A stretch of DNA of 64,000 bases from Ciona savignyi (lineage: Eukaryota > Chordata > Ascidiacea > Phlebobranchia > Cionidae). Shown piece by piece: positions 60,901-64,000 of this stretch. The stretch spans positions 71,101 through 135,100 of the forward strand of contig CH001382.1 of NCBI GenBank assembly GCA_000149265.1. The letters are read 5' to 3'. The translations under genes and the position numbers were made by a program. Below the pieces are notes generated by a model that had not been told where the DNA came from, searched no databases, and saw only the letters and a list, made by a program, of their open reading frames with translations. The first letter of the stretch is position 1, and the number at the start of each line of letters is the position of its first letter.

Positions 60901-63816
60901 ACCTGTAGCCACAACAGGTTACAGGAAATGTTGTGTTGTTTATTATGCGATGTCACTGGATTCAGGCAATGTCAAATGATTGCATTGCCAAAGAAGAAAA
61001 CTAAGTAGCTAGCAGCTGGTTTTGATCCCACAACCTTTATCAATTAGTCGAACTTATTCCTATATATTGAACCCTCATATATATTTATTTTTGGTCCTTT
61101 CTGTGATTTTCTTTTCTTTATTTTTTATTTTCAATTTATTAACCCTGCAGCATCATCTAGTGGTGAATAATTTAAAAATAATTCAAGTCAATAAATTGTC
61201 TTTAGCTTAATATTAGTTTTGCACCCTTTTTTCTGTAATTTATCTGATTATTATTCTTGCATTCATACCAGATTAAATGTGTCGTTTATCCTGATGTATA
61301 ATAAAATATAAAAATTTTCGTTCAAAACTTCTGTATGATTTGAAAAGTTTTAATAAATTGCAATGAAAACTAATTTTCTTCATTAAAAATTAGTAGTTTT
61401 TATACAAAATTCTTGTACGAAACAAAAGGTTCATTAAATTGCAACCAAACTTTTTTTCCGTTTTTTAAATTTTTATCAAAGGTCCTGCTTCATGTTGTTT
61501 TCAACATGGAAACAAATAATAAACCAAACTATTTACATTTCAATCAAATCTACTATCACAGCACAACACAGCATGGAGTGGATTGAATTGCACGATGTGT
61601 AGATGCCTCGATGGCGCCATCTCATGTCCAAGAACAATCTGTGAGACCCCCCAGTGCGGATTCGGACAAATATTGAAGCATCTTCCAGGGGAGTGCTGTC
61701 GGAAATGCGTCAGTGTTGAAGGTATTGATGCAGATGACACTCAATTAGGATAGGATATTCATGTTTATCCCCGTGAATGGGAAAACCAAGGAGGTTAACA
61801 CACGGGCAATCGTCAGATCACCTCGCGCCCATCATCGGGTTACCGGAGCTATTGCAGTGTGTTGTATATGATAGGCACGTTCCTTCAATTTGGGAGAACC
61901 GATTAATCCGCTGGGTTCAGATCAGAATTCATGTAGTTTGTTGGGTGTATGGGATATTTATGTTTCATACCAACAAGCGTTGACTCACAGGCAATTGTCA
62001 GATCAACCATTTGGCTAAAAACTTAATAGATGTCGCCATTATCCATAGTTAAAAAAATGAATAGTTAAAAAAGTAACATAAAATATTGAAAATAGTTTAC
62101 TCTAAAGACCCAACTGTGGGCATCAGGGAATCTCATACTGAGTTTTATACTGAATGTTACGTTTTACCTCGGCTGATAAGTTATTTTTCCCTTTTTCCAG
62201 CATCTTGTGAATATGAAGGGAGGAGTTACAGGGATGAAGAGACTTGGTCGTCGTCAAAGTGTGAACGAGCTCGCTGCTCTAAAGGTGCGAGTTTTATATT
62301 CCAATCAGTATATTCTCGATTATGGGGCTTTTTTCAGCTAGAAGGTTATTGGTTCCTACCTTACTACCTGGCATACAAAATGTACTTACACGCATCAGGA
62401 CCTTATATATAACGTTGGAAAACAGGAAAAAGACAGTTGTTAAAACACGTCTGTTATTCAATCAATTATTCATTGTAGGTACAACCAGACGTTGCCGCCA
62501 AACCTAAAATAAAAAGTTAAATTCACCCATTAACCCCCCATCCTACACCCAGGTGAAGTGGTCCGAAGTGTAGTTCAATGTGATCCGATACTATGTCACG
62601 TGGGTGAGACAGCCACAGTGGTCGATGGTGGATGTTGTCCGACCTGCGTTGCGAGATCCTGTGTGCATGAGGTTAGGTTAATTATTGTGTTAAAGTACGC
62701 TGTGGTTTATTGAATTTTTTTGGCTCCTTTATTACTTTAAAGAAGAATACCATAGTTATTTTAAGTTTAGTAGGCAGGATGTGCAATTTCTAAGTATTGC
62801 CTACCAAGTTACTTGATGGTTGTTTCTATCACTTAACGGTGCCTTTTTAAGGCTTCTAAGAAATATCAACCGACTAAAAATACCGTAGTTATAATATTAT
62901 TTGGTGGTAAAAAATGAATAAACCAAACTAAAACTAAACCACCATTTTATGTCAGAGCCGAGAATATTCATCTGGCGAAATTGTCCAAGTTGATCGGTGC
63001 CAACGATGTGTTTGCTTCGCTGGAGAAGTGTCGTGTCATAGAGAGGTTTGTCCTGAATTGACGTGTCATCAAGGTCAACAAGAGGTCACCAGACCTGGTG
63101 CTTGCTGTCCTGAATGCGTCCCTGTCCAAGGTAACTGTGTGAAGTGATACGAACCAACAGTTTAAGCTTTTCTGGTTTGATGTAATGGGATTTATCCGGT
63201 TAAATAGCTCAGTGGGTTACTTTGTTGCCTTTCAGTTGAAGAGTCACTGGTTCAAAACTGATCTTTAGCTAGTTGCTTGTGTTCTTTGGCATTGTGTCCT
63301 GGCACTTAATGTGATTTTTGCCCATGTGTTAACGCCCCTTGCGTTTTCCCATTCAATCATGAATATTCTGTGACCAAATGATGTATTATTAGCCACACTA
63401 TTTTTCAAATGCAGAAAGAAACAGCATGTTCCAATAAAAAAATCATCACAAACTAAAAGAAAAGCATCACAAATTGGGCTTAAACTAAAATTTTAGTTAG
63501 TTAACTCTTCACACCTCTTGTGGTCTGCTTTGCTTATTTTACGTTTGTGTTAATATGCTGGTAAAAGATGGTAGCACAGTACAGGCTTCAAATGCCCAAG
63601 CACATAAAACATTTTTTATGTTAATTTACTTTTTTAAAAAATCGACTGAAACCCAACTTACCCCCCCTCGATCCTCCACCAGATCACTGCGATTACCACG
63701 GCACAAGGTATTACCATGGAGACCTGTGGAACATCACCCATTGTGAGGTGGCTGTGTGTAACAATGGGAATGTGAGGTCACTTCCGCTACAATGCACCCC
63801 TGTCACCTGCAAATGG
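42907..63816 (+). CDS. secreted VWC-repeat protein, FRAS1-like, 5' part (runs off window)
   Basis: Exons: 42907-42955, 43854-43885, 60214-60321, 60656-60748, 61562-61721, 62201-62284, 62553-62671, 62956-63130 and 63683-63816; the last ends in a phase-0 donor and coding continues beyond the window. All phases fit. A signal peptide (MDTRIFILFLILHYTSG) leads into QCTDNGIYRN, then serial von Willebrand factor C modules of about 60 residues with CxxCxC and CCxxC signatures: ANQCCPVC, GECCRKC, GGCCPTC, GACCPEC and the start of a fifth. FRAS1, an extracellular matrix protein of the epithelial basement membrane, opens with six such modules; from memory its first reads KGEVLQIAANQCCPEC, against KGESFIILANQCCPVC here. 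Kielin/chordin-like proteins are the alternative. The third intron partner is reached across 16.3 kb; the phase match and module register support joining them. Confidence 0.75.
43358..43560. repeat. ~100-bp tandem duplication
   Basis: TTGACAGAAAAAAGTAT and AAATCGCTTTCATAACGCTA each occur twice, about 100 bp apart, in intron 1 of the VWC gene. Confidence 0.85.
43690..43805 (-). repeat. family D repeat, partial
   Basis: Inverted: CAGAAAAAGACGGCAAAATG and ACGATAAAAACACGCAGCAG; it ends about 50 bp before exon 2 of the VWC gene. Confidence 0.65.
44465..44950 (-). repeat. tandem SINE-B array, 3-4 copies
   Basis: Repeated - strand units each end in a head such as ACCATTCGGTCACACAGCCG (about 44697), ACCGTTCGGCCACACAGTC (about 44810) and CCGTTCAGTCACACACCCGC (about 44937), with a unit period near 120-130 bp. 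Confidence 0.8.
44997..45041. promoter_or_regulatory. paired GTCACGTGAC boxes
   Basis: Two perfect copies of the palindrome GTCACGTGAC (44997-45006 and 45032-45041), start to start 35 bp. This is the extended E-box bound by USF and MITF/TFE-type bHLH-ZIP factors (CLEAR consensus). It lies in the 16.3-kb VWC gene intron. Confidence 0.5.
45042..53002. other. unique-sequence interior of the large VWC gene intron
   Basis: About 8 kb with few recognisable repeats, unlike the rest of the window. Short open frames overlap on several strands (for example 50520-50884) without splice context. TATA-like boxes occur at about 46154 and 51391, and TGACGTCA-type sites at about 46500 and 47533. It may hold enhancers or an unrecognised gene. 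Confidence 0.4.
53003..53212. mobile_element. short hAT-type MITE
   Basis: CAGTGATTCCCAAACTGTTT at the left and GTTTGGGAACCACTG at the right; flanks ATCTATAG and ATATACAG match at six of eight bases. 210 bp. Confidence 0.75.
53705..54110 (+). repeat. SINE-B pieces with internal short repeats
   Basis: Head-like TTAGCCGAACGGTTG, tail-like AGGTTCAAAACTCATCCCGG, and a repeated GTTTTCGAATACTTAACT motif between. Confidence 0.55.
54111..56869. other. VWC gene intron, mostly unannotated
   Basis: Apart from the possible exon at 55084-55368, no splice-supported coding is visible; open + frames at 55697-56204 overlap each other and look like chance. Confidence 0.35.
55084..55368 (-). CDS. unrecognised ORF, possible lone terminal exon
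   Basis: A - strand frame of up to 95 residues ending YFNRIY-stop. It has coding-like composition (KRVHVDIEIITTAGSVYVL, then FDISLSPNPQQDRLGSFYSV) and beta-strand-like alternation. A possible acceptor (CACTTGAAAAG) lies near 55310. No companion exons were found on the - strand up to 60 kb, and I do not recognise it. It lies inside the large intron of the VWC gene. Confidence 0.25.
56870..57065 (-). repeat. tandem SINE-B pair
   Basis: Two - strand heads (GGTCGCGCTAACTAATTTGC near 56908 and GGTCGCGTTAACCATTCGGC near 57033) separated by AAGTTTCGAACCCATAATG. Confidence 0.75.
57604..57880 (-). repeat. SINE-A copy with small internal duplication
   Basis: GGATAGGATATTAATGTTTA to the head; TTTGGTAGAACCCAT is inserted as a second copy of the AGTAGAACCAATTAATC region. 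Confidence 0.8.
57881..59144. other. VWC gene intron, nothing certain
   Basis: AT-rich. A compact TTATCGGAAG next to TAATCC (58572-58592) looks like GATA, ETS and Otx sites together, noted as a weak enhancer hint only. Confidence 0.3.
59145..59325 (-). repeat. family D repeat, full length
   Basis: AGTTTTAGTTTAGTTTATTC to GGCCGCCAAACCTAAGCG, the inverse of 32180-32356. Confidence 0.75.
59592..59599 (+). promoter_or_regulatory. TATA box upstream of the small candidate ORF
   Basis: TATAAATA in a locally GC-richer stretch, 112 bp before the candidate start codon at 59711 and 615 bp before the VWC exon at 60214. Confidence 0.35.
59711..59884 (+). CDS. candidate small secreted peptide, 57 residues
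   Basis: ATG at 59711, stop TAG at 59882-59884. The product begins MNLVFNRKWFIALVLAVGG, a plausible signal peptide, then a short Cys/Arg/Lys-rich stretch (YCTPWRCKDTRCK) and a polar tail. A TATAAATA box lies 112 bp upstream. I recognise no family. It could be a real one-exon gene, an alternative first exon for the neighbouring VWC gene (no phase-0 donor was found), or chance. Confidence 0.3.
   Translation: MNLVFNRKWFIALVLAVGGLGHINSYCTPWRCKDTRCKSTISRSQSTKTPEQNTRRL
60755..60842 (-). repeat. SINE-A tail
   Basis: ATTTATGTTTATCCCCGGGA to CCTCGCGCCCACCGTTTGAT; begins 7 bp after the VWC exon 4 donor. Confidence 0.75.
61747..61925 (-). repeat. SINE-A tail and body
   Basis: GGATAGGATATTCATGTTTA to CGCTGGGTTCAGATC; lies 25 bp after the VWC exon 5 donor. 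Confidence 0.85.
62420..62515 (-). repeat. family D repeat, partial
   Basis: AGGAAAAAGACAGTTGTTAA and GTTGCCGCCAAACCTAAA, just ahead of VWC exon 7. Confidence 0.6.
62860..62945 (+). repeat. family D 3' tail
   Basis: GGTAAAAAATGAATAAACCA followed by AACTAAAACTAAACC, ending about 10 bp before VWC exon 8. Confidence 0.6.
63198..63362 (+). repeat. SINE-A copy with large internal deletion
   Basis: A tRNA-like head (AATAGCTCAGTGGGTTACTT) and TTCAAAACTGATC, then a jump to GTGTTAACGCCCCTTGCG. Confidence 0.75.
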
Positions 63817-64000
63817 GTAAGTTTGGGGATTTATAAAAAAAATGGGGTATTCTGCATATTTTACTTCATTTTTACTATATTTTAGTGTAGCTGGCGGATA
63901 GAAGTAATAAAATCAATTTTACCTTTCATAATTATGGTGGATTGTCCAATTTCCTTATTTATGTTTATATTTTAAACATTTGTTTGTGTAAGATATTTTC

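Noticed and set aside
29521-62945. Family D repeats as LTR or virus-derived pieces
   Set aside because: About 180 bp long, no paired long terminal repeats, no coding fragments, and a short A/C-rich tail; a short non-LTR-type repeat explains them better.

Overview
The window reads as a piece of a compact, AT-rich animal genome, most likely a solitary ascidian of the genus Ciona. Reasons: short protein-coding exons with GT-AG introns and consistent phases, chordate-type gene families, splice acceptors lying 12-35 bases ahead of start codons (as expected if some messages receive a trans-spliced leader), and dense tRNA-derived SINEs resembling the composite SINE described from Ciona. All gene models were built by eye from splice sites, codon phase and family resemblance; no alignment or search was run.

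Layout. 1-23.6 kb: one ZDHHC1/ZDHHC11-type palmitoyltransferase gene whose seven exons are all present on the + strand but in scrambled order (exons 3-4-5 at 0.8-7.0 kb, exons 1-2 at 17.0-21.5 kb, exons 6-7 at 22.5-23.6 kb). A 100-N gap (21941-22040) lies between exon 2 and exon 6, where exons 3-5 should be. Between the pieces lies a complete 8-exon - strand gene (11.4-15.5 kb) for a coiled-coil protein that may be a shugoshin relative, a 41-bp tandem array at 8.2-9.6 kb, a 2.8-kb DNA transposon with about 550-bp inverted repeats (1.2-4.0 kb), and a region of repeated intron-like units (17.1-21.3 kb). 25.1-26.5 kb: a - strand gene for a secreted C-type-lectin-like protein. 29.3-39.5 kb: a + strand gene for a secreted M14B metallocarboxypeptidase (CPN/CPE/CPM/CPD type), catalytic residues intact, with a second 100-N gap that looks artificial. 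42.9 kb to beyond the right edge: the 5' part of a + strand gene for a protein with serial von Willebrand factor C modules, closest by eye to the N-terminus of FRAS1, with an intron of about 16.3 kb.

Repeats make up much of the rest: about 30 copies or fragments of one tRNA-derived SINE (SINE-A), a second tRNA-headed family (SINE-B) often found as same-strand tandem copies, several hAT-type MITEs with 8-bp target duplications, a MITE family with long inverted repeats and a 9-bp duplication in one copy, a TTAA-flanked element, and an inverted array of short repeats. No retrovirus-like, LTR or Polinton element, no CRISPR array and no convincing tRNA or rRNA gene was seen; tRNA-like stretches are SINE heads.

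The genes do not form an obvious pathway. Three encode secreted or matrix proteins (lectin-like, carboxypeptidase, VWC protein), one a membrane acyltransferase and one a probable nuclear coiled-coil protein. The shugoshin-like gene and ZDHHC exon 1 are arranged head to head about 1.5 kb apart.
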